Positions 1-13,000 are shown, counted from the first letter of the stretch. The stretch is DNA of 64,000 bases from Haematococcus lacustris (GCA_030144725.1 JASKMD010000006.1:10240806-10304805); one strand, 5' to 3'. Notes: a model not told the origin generated them from the sequence alone. Numbers and translations: made by a program.

Positions 1-1250
1 CCCTCACCTACCCTCACCTAACCACACCCCTCACCTAACCCTGGACGTACCCTGGTGGCTGAGCGCCTGGAGGGGTCGGGGCAATGCCAGCTGGGGCAGG
101 TCCAGGTCAGCAGGTGGGGGAGGCGGCTGGCCCTGATGGCTGTGGGCAGGCTGGGTGTGTTGTCGGGCGCTGCAGGAGGGCGCCACGCCTCAGAGCACCA
201 AGGCGCGGGTGCAGGAGGTGCTGGTGAGCAGCGCTGAGGCGCGGGGGGTGGCGCAGCCTGGGATGGCCCGGCACCTGCGGGTGGCCCTGTGGCAAGCCGA
301 CAGCAGCGGCGCCGTCACCGCCCCGGCTCAGCGCGGCAGCGCGCAACTCAAGGTGGGCTGCAGGCAGGGAGGCATGGCGCAGCACACTGCAGCGCACTGC
401 CCAGGATATCATGCAGGGGACAGCAGTGCAGTGCAGTGGGGGTACAGGACAGTGGGCACGCTGCTTTGAGGCCAGGCTCAGTGGGTGCAGGCAGGCCAGG
501 ACTGCCCATGAGGTGGCTTGCTGCCGGCCTGCCTGCCTGCCTGCCCCCCCGCCTGCCTGCCCGCCCCCCCGCCTGCCTGCCTGCCCCAGGTGCTGCGTGT
601 GTCGCTGCTGGACATCAGCAGCCGCGTGCGTCCTGGCCAGCTGCTGGGCGGCCTGGTGTACGCCGACACCTTCCTGGAGGTCAGGGGGGAGGGCAGGAGG
701 GCAGCGGGGGGAGCCCGGGCTGTGGGTGGCTGAAGGGATAGGGTCAGGCGCAGCCAGAGGGGCGGCCCAGTGGGACCAGGGGGGGCCTGCCTGCCTTCAC
801 ACTCAGGGGCGCAGCCGTGTGCCCACAGGTGCCGGGCTTCCAGGGCGCCCCCGCCCGCCTGCTGCTGTTCACGCAAGCGCTGCCGCAGCTGGTGGCCTGG
901 GCTGCCACACCCTCAGAGGCTGACGCCATGGCCCGAGCCCTGAGGGCATTCACAGCAGGTGCTCCCGCACCCCCACACTCAGACACCACCACACCCACAC
1001 ACCCACCCCCCTGCCCCCCTTGGCCCCACCCAACCCCCTGCCTTGCCTCATGCCTTTTGCCTGGCTGGGCCCCGTCAAGGATCCCCCCTACCCCCCTGTG
1101 GGCTGTGACACACGCAGCAGTCACACAGCAGCGCCCTGCGGAGCAAACTGGAGCAGCAGCAGCCCAAGCAGTGCCGCCAGAGCCTGGCCCCACATGTCCC
1201 CTCTACCCCCTACCCAGACCTGGGCTGTCTGCCCTGCGCCGCTGCTGACC

Positions 1251-1315
<65 letters not shown>

Positions 1316-1320
1316 ACCCG

Positions 1321-1368
<48 letters not shown>

Positions 1369-4300
1369 ACCCGCTGCTGCTGCTGCTGCTGCCCCCCTGC
1401 TGCTGCTACTTCTGCTGCTGCCCCCCTGCTGCTGCTGCTGCTGCTGCTGGCCCTGTGCAGTGGCTCTGCCCGCAGCAGGTGCTGCAGCAGGTGAGGAGCG
1501 CGCCCCCCCATCAGGCGCCGCCATGCGTGCGGGGCAGCGGGCGCAGCAGCAGCAGCAGGTGGCGCAGGCCGTGGCACGGGAGGCGGTCCAGCAGGGGCGG
1601 CGGCTGCGGAGTGGAGGAGGCGCTGAGGTCAGTGTTGAGAGCAGCAGGGGGAGGCTGTGTGGAGGCAGGCAGCCACAGATATGGCTGGCCAGGCTGAGTT
1701 GCGCGGTGCAGGTGGGGGTGAACAGGGGTCCATGGCCAGCGGCCTGAGGGCCAGGGGCGAGGGGCTGACCTGGTGATGCTGGAGGGTCCGGGCATGCTGC
1801 CTGCGCTGCCTCACACGCCCTGACCCGACCTGACCTGACCTGATGCCTTGATGCAGTGCAGGAGGAGGAGGAGGAGGAGGAGGAGGAGGTGCAGGAGGGG
1901 GCGAAGGAGGAGGGGGGTGGACAGCAGTCAGAGGAGGGGCCTGGGCTAGGTGCGAGGGGGGTCACAGCTGCCGCCTCACCCCCATACTCGGGTGCCTGCC
2001 CAGCCCCACCCCTGCTGTGTGTACCCTGCCTGCCATGGTGCTGCTCAGGCGCTGGCAATGGGTCTGAGGCTGTGAGCTTGTCAGACCCAGCAGCAGGCAG
2101 AGCTCTGCCCGCCACCCTGCAGCCCGACCTGGGTCTGGGCCGGCTGCTCACCCTGGGGGGGGGTGAGGACGCCCTGCTGCTTACAGGTAGGCAGTGGGCT
2201 CGGCTGACTGAGGCTGAACCCTGACTGTCATTGCAAAACACAATGAATAGGCCCAACTAATCAACCCTTGCACTTGCAGCAGCGCGGTGTGCAGGTGCTG
2301 CAGGGCAGTAGCTGTAGGGGGTTGGGGCGCTCCCTGGGTGTCATGGCAGTGGGCCACCCCCCCCCCCCCCTCACCTAACCTACAGCTCCACCTAGCCGTG
2401 CCCCCCCCAGCCTCCTGTCCAAGCACTGCCTTCCCTCATGATGCTGAGGGGGGCTGACCCAGCCTGCTCCCGCCTGCCTTGCCCTGCCGCCCAGGCTGCT
2501 CCGCCCTGCCAGCCCTGGCCGGCAGTCTGTTCTGCTTCACGCAGGGCCTGGCCTTCATCACCCGCACCACCAGGTCAGACCAGGGGGGGCAGCGCAGCGC
2601 GGCAGGCAGCAGCAGGCGCAGCGGCAGCAGCACTGAGCAGCACAGCCTGATCCAGAGGTGTAGGGGGGTGGGCCGAGGGGGCTGCCAGGTCAACAGGGTA
2701 CACTGCTGCCGCCTGCCTGGGTGCTTGCAGCTGACACAGAGCCGGCACCTGCAGTGGGGAAGCTGCTGCCGCCCAGTCAGCGCGTCACGCTGCCCAGCCC
2801 CCTCCTCTGCTGTGTTGTGCGCCCAGGCAGCTGTGGCTGCTCCCCTTCAAGGCGCAGCTGGAGGCCCTGGGGCTGCAGGAGCTGCGCCCCGCTCGCCCAC
2901 CTGCCGCTGCTCCAGGCCCTGGGCCCCTGGCAGCAGGGGGGGAGGCTGCTGCTGCTGCTGCTGCTGGTCTGGGGGAGGCGCTGGTGCTGCGGGGCAAGGG
3001 CCCGGCCTGCCTGCTGCCCCCCGCCTGCCACCTGACCAGCAACACCCACCTGGCGCTGCCACTGGACGCCATGACGCAGGTCAGGGGGCAGGAGCCACTG
3101 GGAGGCTGGGGGGGAGCAGGGGGAGGGACACGGGGTGTGGGGGTGAGGTCAGGGCAAGCTGGAGGCAGTGCAGCCAGTGGAGCCAAGGGGCAGGGCGGCC
3201 GACAGCTTGTAGGCCAGGGGCCAGCAGGGGGGCAGCAGGGGGGCAGCAGGGGGGGCAGCAGGGGGGGCAGCAGGGGCAGGGGGGCCAGCAGGGGGGCAAT
3301 GCCCAGGGTGCAGGGGGGAGGTCTGGGCAGGTAGAGTTCAGGGTGACGCGCTGCCGGCAGGGGGAGAGACCAAGGCTTAGGGTCAGGGCTGGGGTCCGGT
3401 TGGGATGCTAGTGGGGAGTCAGGGCCGGGCCTAAGCGGTGCAGGGCTCTGTGGCCACACCAGGCTGCATGGCCCAGGCCGAGCTGACCAGGGGGTCCAGC
3501 AGGCTGCATGAGGGGTGGCCCTCCTCTTCACCCTGCACGCTGGCACCCTGAGCTGCCTGCGGGGGTGCGGTGCAGGGGGGCCGCCGCCACCTGCTTTCGG
3601 AGGTGCTGCCCGCCTGGCACCAGGCCTGCAGGGACGCCAGCTCGGAGGAGGGCAGCCCAGGTGCGGGGAACGGGGTGAGGGGGGGTGCGGGGGCAGGTGC
3701 GGGGGGGCGGCACTGTTCCTTTGTTTAGGGGGACCAGGACATGGCGGCGCCACGCCCGGCCCTCACCACCCCCTGCCTGCCCCACAGCCCTGCCTCACCT
3801 GCACTGCGCCTGCCCTGCACTGCGTCTGCTCACCTCCAGGCCTGAGCTTCGTGAAGGACCCTGGCGCCCCCAGCCCCTTCCCTGCCGCCCTGCACCCCCT
3901 GCACCTGGCTGCAGTGCTGGTGGGTAGGGGGGCGGCCAGGGCAGTGGGGGGCAGCTGCCTGCTGCCTGCCATCACCCGCTGCCCAGCCGTCAGGGGCAGC
4001 AGCTGCCGCCACCCTCCCCAGCAGCACTGTGCAGCCAGGCTGTGGCTGACGAGGTCAGGTGTGGCTGCCTTGCCGCAGGCACAGCAGCCCGGGCGCAAAG
4101 CCTGGCCGACCAGCTTGCTGCCGGACGACACCGTGGAGCAGCTGCTGCAGCAAGTGGAGCACGCGCAGGTGAGGGAGGGGGCTGCTCGACTAGGTGAGGG
4201 AGGGGGGCTGCCCAGCTGCCCCTGGTACACAGCTGAGAAGCAGCCTGGCACAGCAGTGGGCAGGAGGGGGCTGGCCAGCTGGCTGCAGCGCTGCACAGCT

Positions 4301-7300
4301 GTGGTGAGCCTAGGCAGGCTGAGCTGGCCCTGACCAGCCCCCTGTGCAGGGTCGGCCCTCCTCGCCCTCTGGCCCACCCCCCGCCATGCCTGCCTGCCCC
4401 TTGCGGGCTGCAGCTGGCTGCGCTCTGCCCTGAAGACCCGGAGATTGAGGCGCTGCTGGCGGGGGGCCTGGAGGCAGCCTCAGGCTCAGCGCCGCCCTCC
4501 TGCCCCATCACCCTGGTGCTGGGCCTACCAGGGGCTGACCAGGTGGGGCAGGGCAGGGCAGGGCAGGGCAGGGCAGGGCAGGGCAGGGCAGGGCAGGGCA
4601 GGGCAGGGCAGGGCAGGGCAGGGCAGGGCAGGGCAGGGCAGGGCAGGGCAGGGCAGGGCAGGGCAGGGCAGGGCAGGGCAGGGCAGGGCAGGGAACGTGG
4701 CTCCCAGCCCCCAGCTGCACACAGCCTGTGGGGCGCCGTGCCATGGCTGGCTGATCAGGTGCTGCCGTCCTTGCTGGGAGGGGTAGACACCCTAATCCTC
4801 ACCCGTTCCTGGGGCGCTGAGGTCCAGTGCAGCGGGTCAAGCCGTGCGCTTGGCAAGAAAGGGTTGGGGCGGCATGCAGGGTGGGTGCAGCTGGCGTGGT
4901 AGCTGCGGGGCAGGCAGGTGCCTGTGCTGCCGGGCTGTTGCCGGCGGTGGCCTGTGCAGGTGCGTCTGGCCAGCGGGCTGGTGGAGCTGATGGGCGCTCA
5001 GCAGGCCGCACGCCTGGCCCTGCTGCCAAGGGGTGAGACCTGCCCCTGCACCTGCACCTGCACTGCCCTTGCCTGACATGACCCTGCCTCGCCCCCACCC
5101 TCCTGAGCAATGTGCACAAGGATTCCTTCATCGGGGCTGTTGGATGCCTCCAGCGTCCACTGCATTGTGTTAAGCAGGGCAGGGCGCTCCCCGTCTCAGT
5201 CACCCACAGCACCGCTGCACAGCTGCCGGCCGACTTGTCCGCCTGGCCTGGCCTGGCTGCAGGCTGTGCCCCGTGGAGCTGTGACCCTCAGCAGCTGGAG
5301 GAGGCGCTGGCCGCCTGCCTGGCTGCCAAGGGAGTGCGGGCAGTGGTGCTGGCCAGCAGCAGCCTGGCGCCTCTCAGGCATCAGCTCAGGGCGCTGGCGG
5401 CAGCAAGAGCGGTGCGGGAGGCCAGGTGAGGGGGCCAGGGGCAGGGGGCAGGGGCAAGGGGCTACTCCAGTTGTTGCTGGTTGCCACTGCCCACACAAGC
5501 TGCCCGCCCTGCCCACCCGCCCCCGCCTGCCTGCCCTGCCCGCCCCACCTGCACTCATCCCCACCTGAGCCGCGCTGCATCTGGCTGCAGGGCCCACCTG
5601 GCTGCCGTGGTGGTGGTGGTGAACAGCGAGGTGCTGTGGGCTGACCCTGGCCGGGGCGTGGTGCTGCCTGGTCTGCGGGAGCAGCTGGCTGCAGGCTGTG
5701 TGGACGCTGTGGTGCTGCAGGGCAACAGCAGCCAGCAGCTGAAGCAGGTGCGGCGGACAGTGGTGGACAGCAGGGCATGGGGCTGGGCTAGGGCTGCAGC
5801 AGCCACCTCCCACTGTCAGCTGCAGCCCGGTGCAGCCAGCTGCCTTGTTGCCGACACCATGTGACAGACCTGGCAGCGTCCTAGCGACAAGCACTGCCAC
5901 AGGTGGGGCGCTGGCCTGAGTGCAGGAAAGAGGGGAGAGTGCTGATCTGGCGCTGGCGGCCAGTCATGGCCTTGAGGGTCAGGATTAGGGGGTAGGGTTA
6001 AGGGGTAGGGGTAGGGTTCGGGTGTGGAGGCTGCTGCCCTCTGGCCCGTCCCCCTAGCCTTCAGATGGCCATGCGCTGGCGGCGAGCCCGGCACCCAGGC
6101 AGGGGGTCAGGATTAGGTTTGGTTTAGGGTTCGGGTGTGGAGGCTGCTGCTCTCTGGCCCTCCCTTCAGCCTGCAGCTGGCTGCGCTGTGCCCTGTGCTC
6201 CTCAGCCAGCCTCTGAGCTGGGCTCGCTGCCTCAGTAACCACTAGTGGTGGCTGTGGCTGCGTGGTGGCTGCAGGCCCAGCTGCTGGTGTCCGCCTGCTG
6301 CCTGGGCGTCCCTGTGCTGCGCTGCTCAGCCCCAGGGGCGCTGCAGAGGGCCAGGGAGAGTCTGCTGCCGCAGCCCCAGGTGCGCCCTGCGGGCCCTGCT
6401 CATCTGCTGCCCCTCTGGCCCTCACCCCTCATCAGCCATGCGCTGCCAGCGCCCCCCTGGAGGGCTGCGGAGGGGAGGTGCTGGAGAGCGCACACCCGAG
6501 GTGTCTGGTCACGCTGTACATATTCTATGATTTTGAAATGCCAGGGTTAGAGGCCGCTTTGCGCTGTGCCAGGGTCGCGCATACACCTCCGCCCGGTCCC
6601 CTGGAGGCTGCGGTGAAGGTTGAGCTAAGGTCACGCTACCTCCAGGCCTGAGCTGCGTGAAGGACCCCGCCCACCCCCAGCCCCTTCCCTGCTGCCCTGC
6701 ACCCCAGCCTGGCTGGCCCCCCTCTGAGTGTGCTGTGTCACCCTGGCTGCTGCTGCAGGCCCGGGCTGACCGGCTGCGGCGTGACGCGCTGCTGCGCAGG
6801 TGGAGCTGCTGGCCGCCCCTCCCCCCCCCTGGGGCCTTGACAGGGGCAGGGGAGGGCCAGGGTCCAGGGCCCGCGCCCCCGCTGCGTGTGGCCACTGGGC
6901 CGCTGCAGGCGCTGAGGCTGGAGTGGACAGGGCAGCTGCAGCTCAGCAAGCTCAGGTGGGTGGGGGGTGGGGGCCACAGCTTGGGGTCAGGGCAGGAAGC
7001 TGAGGGAGGGGGGCACAGCGGCAGCGTAGCAGCAGTGATGCGCATGGGGGATGAGGGGTGGGGGCAGGGCCGTGTCCGCAGGGCGCTGCTGGAGGCTGCC
7101 GGGCTGGAGGAGGGCAGCCCCTCCCCGCACCTGCCGCTGTCCGAGTGCCCCCCCGCTGCAGCTGGTCAGACCCAGGCCGGCCCCGCTGAGGCGCCTAGCG
7201 GCTTGGCCTTCGCCTCCACCTACTTGCTGCTGGCCTGGGCGGTGCTGCGCTCAGAGCCGGGGGCGCTGCAGCAGTGTGTGGCGTCACGCAGCGCCGCCCT

Positions 7301-8602
7301 GCACTGCCAGGACATGGCAAAGATGTCCTGGCCAGCGCTCTGCTGGGGTGGGTGGCAAGACCCTCTATTGGCTCTGCCTGGCGCTGGTTGCCCAGGGCAC
7401 TGTGTTCGGAGGACGCCTCTTGACAGAGCACCCACAGGGCATCACGCAGTGATGAGTGACTTTACCCACAGACCCGCACAGCTGGAAGCTGCCTCACACT
7501 TCACACCTACACAGAGTATACGGTGACCGCCCAACCGACTTCCTTCCGACCAGTCCGACCGACCTCAGACCGGCCTCAACGACTCATGGCGGGCTAGGGC
7601 CAGGCATGAGCCACACCCAGCTGTCAGCCCAGGCGGTGTGAGACAGTTGCTGCTGCCTTGCCTCCCCCTGCCGCCTGCAGGGGTGCCCCCCCTGTGGAGC
7701 CAGGCAGAGGGGTGTGGGGGGGAGCTACTGCTGCTGGGCACGGGCCTTCAGGCTGCCAGCTGGGCAGCCCAGCTGGCAGGCTGCGGGCAGGAGGGCGCTG
7801 GACCCACCGCTGTCAAGGTCAGGCGGCTGGCCTCTGCTTGGGGGGACAACAGTGGCAGTGGCAATGGCAGTGGCGAGCAGGGCGCAGGGAGCAGCAGGGC
7901 CTGGGTTAGCGCCCTAGACCCTCTCAAAGCTGAGTAGCAGGCTGATGGTGGTAGCCATGGTGGTAGCCATGGTGGTAACCAGCCTAATGGTGGTCGTCCG
8001 CACACGCACCCTACCCCTGTTCCTGCGCTGCCTGCTCTGACCTGTAAGGATATCACAGGGAAGTGACCTGTTGGCCAGTGCAGCCACTGGGCCAGCCTGC
8101 CCCTGCCGACCGCCATGCGTATACCCGCCCCGCCCTGGCAGGCCCTGCGCACTGCCGCCTCCCTGACAGCTGGCGAGCGGTCAGCCCTCCGCAGCGCGCA
8201 CCGGCTGGACCCCCTGCCTGAGGGCACCTGGTTTGACGGCAGCCGCTACTTCACCGCCTTCGGGGACAGCAGCCCGGACCACCCTGACATGACCAGGTGC
8301 CAAGGGCCAGGGGGAAGGGGAGTCTGTGGCACCTGGGGCGGCACCGAATAGGTTGGGTCACGCCAGAGTCCAGCCCGCTCTAGGTGGGGATTATGTTTTT
8401 ATACTGCGGCCCTGGCCGCCCTGCATGCTGCCTGCACTGCTGTCTGCCTGTCTGCCTGCTCAGGTTCATAGAGGAGTGGGTGGCAGAGCAGAACGCAGAA
8501 ATTGCCAAGGAAAACGTGGCGTTGGCCGCAGCAGTGGAAGCCAGCCAGGCCAGTTTGCTGCGTGTGGTGAGCGTAGAGTGCCAGGTGGTGCCGTCCTACT
8601 GA
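1..8602 (+). CDS. DNAAF9 (C20orf194/Shulin)-like dynein assembly factor, 5' partial
   Basis: Multi-exon gene running in from the left edge. DNAAF9/Shulin binds outer-arm dynein in the cytoplasm and holds it closed for delivery to the cilium. Exon-like blocks ending at GT donors include about 168-351, 590-680, 829-958, 1850-2170, 2494-2570, 2825-3078, 3787-3920, 4075-4170, 4412-4542, 4960-5035, 5210-5427, 5590-5746, 6262-6378, 6757-6957, 7080-7310, 7660-7815, 8130-8296 and 8464-8602. A P-loop-like ITLVLGLPGADQ occurs near 4510 but lacks the GK of an active NTPase. The C-terminal blocks (LPEGTWFDGSRYFTAFGD, then FIEEWVAEQNAEIAKEN) match my memory of the conserved DNAAF9 tail, which is the main basis of the call. 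The end could lie further right, because a GTGAGC donor is present at 8567. Introns hold CTG, GGGCA and other tandem repeats. The family call is fairly likely; individual exon edges are approximate. Confidence 0.65.
1252..1449 (+). repeat. Interrupted CTG microsatellite cluster
   Basis: Three main CTG tracts (about 21, 16 and 7 copies) are separated by ACCCG, followed by CTG blocks separated by CCCCC. They lie in an intron of the DNAAF9-like gene upstream of the next exon near 1455-1626. In the opposite reading frames they give long Ser, Gln, Ala or Cys runs that are not genes. Confidence 0.95.
3225..3300 (+). repeat. Short GGGGGGCAGCA-type repeat
   Basis: About seven imperfect copies of an 11-base G-rich unit in an intron of the DNAAF9-like gene, downstream of the donor at 3079. 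Confidence 0.85.
4545..4693 (+). repeat. (GGGCA)n, about 30 copies
   Basis: A nearly perfect 5-base tandem repeat that starts directly after the splice donor of the exon ending at 4542 (CAG then GTGGGGCAGGGCA). The whole start of this intron is therefore the repeat. Confidence 0.97.
5968..6172 (+). repeat. Intronic tandem duplication of about 130 bases
   Basis: Two similar blocks, about 5968-6060 and 6103-6172, share GTCAGGATTAGG and then GGGTTCGGGTGTGGAGGCTG followed by a CT-rich end. The spacing suggests a local duplication inside an intron of the DNAAF9-like gene. Confidence 0.7.
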
Positions 8603-9541
8603 CCCACTTACTCTGGACTTGTGCGGGGCAGTCATGGTGGTCATTATGGTGTGGGGCGAGGCGCCAGACCTGCAAGGGAGGCCCTGGGTGGAGTGTTGGT
8701 CGCAGAGTGGGCCGGGCCGCGCTGCTCTGCTGAACCCGGCTGAGGCTGGCTGCAGCAGCACCCGCGGAGCCGCCCACAACAGGGCCAGGCCAGGGTGCCA
8801 GCACTGGCCCTGCCGCTGACAGCAGCAGTTGAGGCATCGAGCGGGCCCTTGCTGCTGCCCTGCTGCCGCTCCTCGGCCACCACACCCACATAGCCTTTAA
8901 TTGCTCAGCGACAGCCTTCTGCCCTATGATGTATATGCATAGCCTGGCCGTGTGATGGTGACAGCGATGTTCATGGCAACGGAGGGACACAACTAGCATG
9001 GCCGTGTTAATGGTGATGTTGATGGTGACAGTGATGGCGATGGAGGGATACAGGGTCTGAGCGTCAACTGGGTCTGTCTGCTAGGCCACACCACTCCAGA
9101 CAGCCCCTTACCTTAACCCAGGGTCCATGGCAGCAGGCACAGAGATAGATGCTATGAAAGAAGCATGGAACGTTGCATGTCCTTGGGCTAGCCTTAAACC
9201 TAACCCTACCCTTTCACATTGTTTAGTGTACAGTGAACAGTGAAGCGTTGCATAACCCTTCCTCGACAACATACAGGTTTTGTAGCCTCCAGCTTGAGTT
9301 AAGCTGCGTACCAGCAGGCAAAGGGGAGATGGAGCTCATCATGCCTGGCATCTTTTTGCCTTGCGTAGGCAATAAGGAGCCAGTGCTCATTTTCATCTCA
9401 GAACCAGCCTGCCGCCAGCACCCATGCTCAAAACTGAAGCATTGGTAGCGCGGTCCCTACCTAGCCATGCACGCAAGCATCTCAGAGGTATGCGGGCAAG
9501 GCATCAGCAGTGCGGGCCCATGCATGAAGAAACCGGTGCCT
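8603..9541. other. Intergenic / 3' region of the DNAAF9-like gene
   Basis: No convincing exon was seen. The part 8940-9060 holds imperfect GATGGTGA/GCGATGG repeats, including two related copies of a roughly 50-base block beginning AGC(C/A)TGGCCGTGT. Base composition drops in GC after about 9110. A telomere-like CCTAACCCTACCC is at 9195-9207. No algal TGTAA poly(A) signal was found before the transposon. Confidence 0.5.
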
Positions 9542-9929
9542 CAGGCGTTCCCAACATGGGGTTGGCAATCTTCGTGCAACTGCAGCCCATCTACTCCATC
9601 ATTTGATGTAACGTTTGCTGCGTCTGCTGCAATGCGATAATGAAAATGAGAAACCATTGAACAAACAGAATGAGAAACCATTGAACAAACAGCCCGACCT
9701 CACTCGGATTATTTGTAGCATACTCAATAACGCGTCTGTGGCACTATGCAACTCAATCATTGGGTCTGTATGTGACAAGATTGACCCCTTACAAGGTACA
9801 CATGCTGATGGCTACAGGTGCACAAGGAGCCGACTGAGCTTGGCTTACCACTTCGCCACGTGGCCCCCAACAACACAACTTAACCCACCATCTCCCAACA
9901 TCGTCTACCCTGCCCAGCTCCCAGTAGCC

Positions 9930-10010
9930 CCTCCCCTACCTCCCCTACCTCCCCTACATCACCCCTACCTCCCCTACCTCCCCTACCTCCCCTACCTCAT
10001 CCCCTACCTT
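9930..10010 (+). repeat. (CCCCTACCT)n in the transposon leader
   Basis: About eight imperfect copies of a CCTCCCCTA unit inside the hAT-like element, upstream of the transposase coding region. Confidence 0.85.
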
Positions 10011-10088
10011 CCCCACCCACTCTCCGCTACCTCTCCTTCACCCGTAGCCCTGCTCAGCAACTCACCCACCCCCTCTCATTCCCTAACC

Positions 10089-13000
10089 ATGAAGAGATTA
10101 AGCAAGGCGCACAGTGCCCAACTCCATGCACTAAACAACTCGCCAAGGGCTGGCAATCGGCATTGCCCTAACAACATCAAGGCTGCAGCCAATAGGGCAC
10201 AAGCGACAAATCGTGACCTGCAGGCTGAGGTGCAGCGGCTGCGGGATGTGAGCAGTCCCTGATGGACACCGTGGATGGGTTGAAGGGCGACCTAGACAAC
10301 CTGAAGGCAACACACCAACGCCTACAGGATGAGCATACGGCTTTGCAGCAGGTGGCATCCAGAGCGGCAGCTACCAATCATTCCCTACGGGCTGCTCGAC
10401 GCAGCCTCCAAGGGCAAGTGCATATCTACGATCACAAACGCCGCCCCCACCACTCCCCACTCACCTTCAAGCAGAGGCAGCAGCTGCTGGTTTTGGAGCA
10501 GCACCCCGTCTCGGTGGAGGTGTTGAGGCGGTGTGCAGAGGCTGGCTATAGAAGGCTGGACAGCCATGGCCGGCCCATGGGCAGCATGGCAGAGCAGCTC
10601 AGCCCAGCCGGCCTCGCACCTCACCAACAGACATCTTCATTTCAACTCAAGAGGGCCCTGTGGGGAGGCCAGCAGCCAGGACTGCACCCTAAAATGCTCA
10701 CCACAGCCTGAGCACCGTCAGATTGCATCTAGAGACCGGTGTCAGCCCTCTCCAAGTGCCGGCAATTCTTTGTCTCTGAGCAGTGCGTCCTCCCCAACCC
10801 ACACCGGCCAGGCAACACATCCATAGTTGGGCGTATATTCCACATCGTGTCCACCTACATGCGGCGCAAGACCCTTGGTAAGATGCAAAGGGGAAGGCAG
10901 GGTGGCGTGGGTGGGAAGGGGCTGGGAGAGAGTGGAAGGGGGTGGAAGGGAGTGGTAGGGGTTGGGAGGGGTGGGCTGAGGGGTGGGCTGAGGGGGGGCT
11001 GAGGCTGGGAATAACCGCATGTCTTTGCTCTGCTGCCTGCTTTCAGACCAACTATTGCGCGCAACGGCAATACACCTGCAATTTGATGGGTGCACATGCG
11101 ACCGCCATGGCAAGGTGCTCGTATTGCGAGTGACAGCAGCAGTCACCCCGCAGCACATGCCAGAAGGCTGGGAGCAGAGGCCCGGTGGTGGGGCTGGGGC
11201 TGGGGCTGGGGCTGGGGCTGGGGCTGGGGCTGGGGCTGCAGCTGGGGCTGGGGCTGGGGCTGGGGCCGGGGCTGGGGCCGGGGCCGGGGCTGGGGCTGGG
11301 GCTGGGGCTGGGGCTGGGGCTGGGGCTGGGGCTGGGGCTGGGGCTGGGGCTGGGGCTGGGGCTGGGGCTGGGGCTGGGGCTGGGGCTGGGGCTGGGGCTG
11401 GGGCTGGGGCTGGGGCTGGGGCTGGGGCTGGGGCTGGGGCTGGGGCTGGGGCTGGGGCTGGGGCTGGGGCTGGGGCTGGGGCTGGGGCAGCAGCTGGGGC
11501 TGGGGCTGAGGCTGCAGCTGGGGCAGGCCGACTCACCACTCAAGTCACCGATGTGTTGGCTATCATCCCCTTGCCTATTGGCACGGCAGAAGCTCATGTC
11601 CAGGTCATAATGCAGGAGCTGCTCCTCCACGGCCTCGACACTGCCTGCATCGCCAGCATCACTGCGGACAGTGCAGCTGTGAACATGGGTGAATATGGTG
11701 GTGTTGTCACCGCATGAGCAAGCTCTTGCAGAGCAAGGGGCAGGCTGGCTGCATTCGGGCGCAGCCCTGCTATAGCCACGGCATACACAACACACTGCTG
11801 ACTGGGCTAGCTGCATTGGGTGGTAACATCCGCCCAGCCATTGAATCCATTGCCAGCTTGCTGGCCCAGTATTGGGTGCCGCTCGGCATGGGAGCATGGG
11901 GCGCCAAGCCCCAAGTGCCGTGTGACACCCGCTGGGCCAGCTACATCAGCTCAACGGTGTCCATGCTGCGCGTCTGGGCGCATGCGAGAGATGCAGTGTC
12001 ACAGCTGCTTGAGCGGCAAAAGGGTCGGTCTCCACCATGGGCTGTCACCCTTAGCCAGCTGCTCCAGGACAACAGCCTGCTGCTCAGGCTCAGCGTGGTG
12101 GCAGTGGTTGGGGAGAGCTTCTTGGTGCCCGAGCTCATGTGGGCCAGCAAGGATGACGGCCTGCACGCTTTTGAGCTCTACCGCCACACCCAGGATGTGC
12201 TAGCTCGTCTGGAGACCTGGGACACATCACCCCTTTTGGCAGGTCTGCATAGCCAGCTGCAACACTTGGTGCCAGCAGATCAGCCGAGCAGCAGTAGCAG
12301 CAGCTTGCGACCTTTTTGCAGATGCACTGTGGTGCTCTGTGGACCTTCTACCTGCAACAGCAACAGCAACAGCTCCTGCAACAGCAACAGCAGCAGCAAG
12401 AGGACCCTCATGGCACTTGGCGTCAGTATGCATCTGACATCCGTGCCATGGCTGTAAACGGCGACCCTGGCAGCCCCGCACTGCGCTTTCACCTCGAACA
12501 GTACTACCTTGCCAGCCCCATCTCCAATGCCTTAGTGGAGTCCTTGTTGCAGCTGCTGACGCATGGTGGTGGCAGGTACATGGAGCTGCCAGCTCTGCTG
12601 CAGTTGATGTCCTTGCGCACATGCAAGGAGGCCATTAAGACTGTGGATGTTCATGATTTGCAGCAGTGTATGGGTCAGCTCCGTGCTGAAGTGCGGCGTA
12701 AGGAGGATGCTGCAGCTGCAGCACAGCGGTCAGCAAAGGCAGAGCGCCAGATCGCAGATGCAGCGCACAAGGTCGGGAGGGTTGTGCTTAATGTGGGTGA
12801 CCATGCGTGCCAAGAGCGGCTTGCAACGGCCCATGCCCTTGCCTTTGGGGGGCGTGATTTTGGCCACACAACTGTCGAGGAGGCAATGAAGATGACAGGA
12901 AAGCAGCTTCAGTTACACCTCCAGTTTCACAAGCAGGAGGTACACACGAGCTGGAGGGTACCCAAGTGTGCACCCACATCCTGGCTGTGCCTGCTGGTGC

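Noticed and set aside
1210..2256. Minus-strand frame with Ser and Gln runs
   Set aside because: Antisense of the CTG tracts and neighbouring intron of the DNAAF9-like gene.
4445..4902. Frames with GRAGQ or ALPCP repeats
   Set aside because: They read the GGGCA intron repeat. The real exon in this area ends at 4542.
10742..11897. Minus-strand frames with long Ala-Pro or Ser-Pro runs
   Set aside because: Antisense of the GGGGCT tract in the hAT-like transposase. The non-repeat ends show no similarity to any protein.
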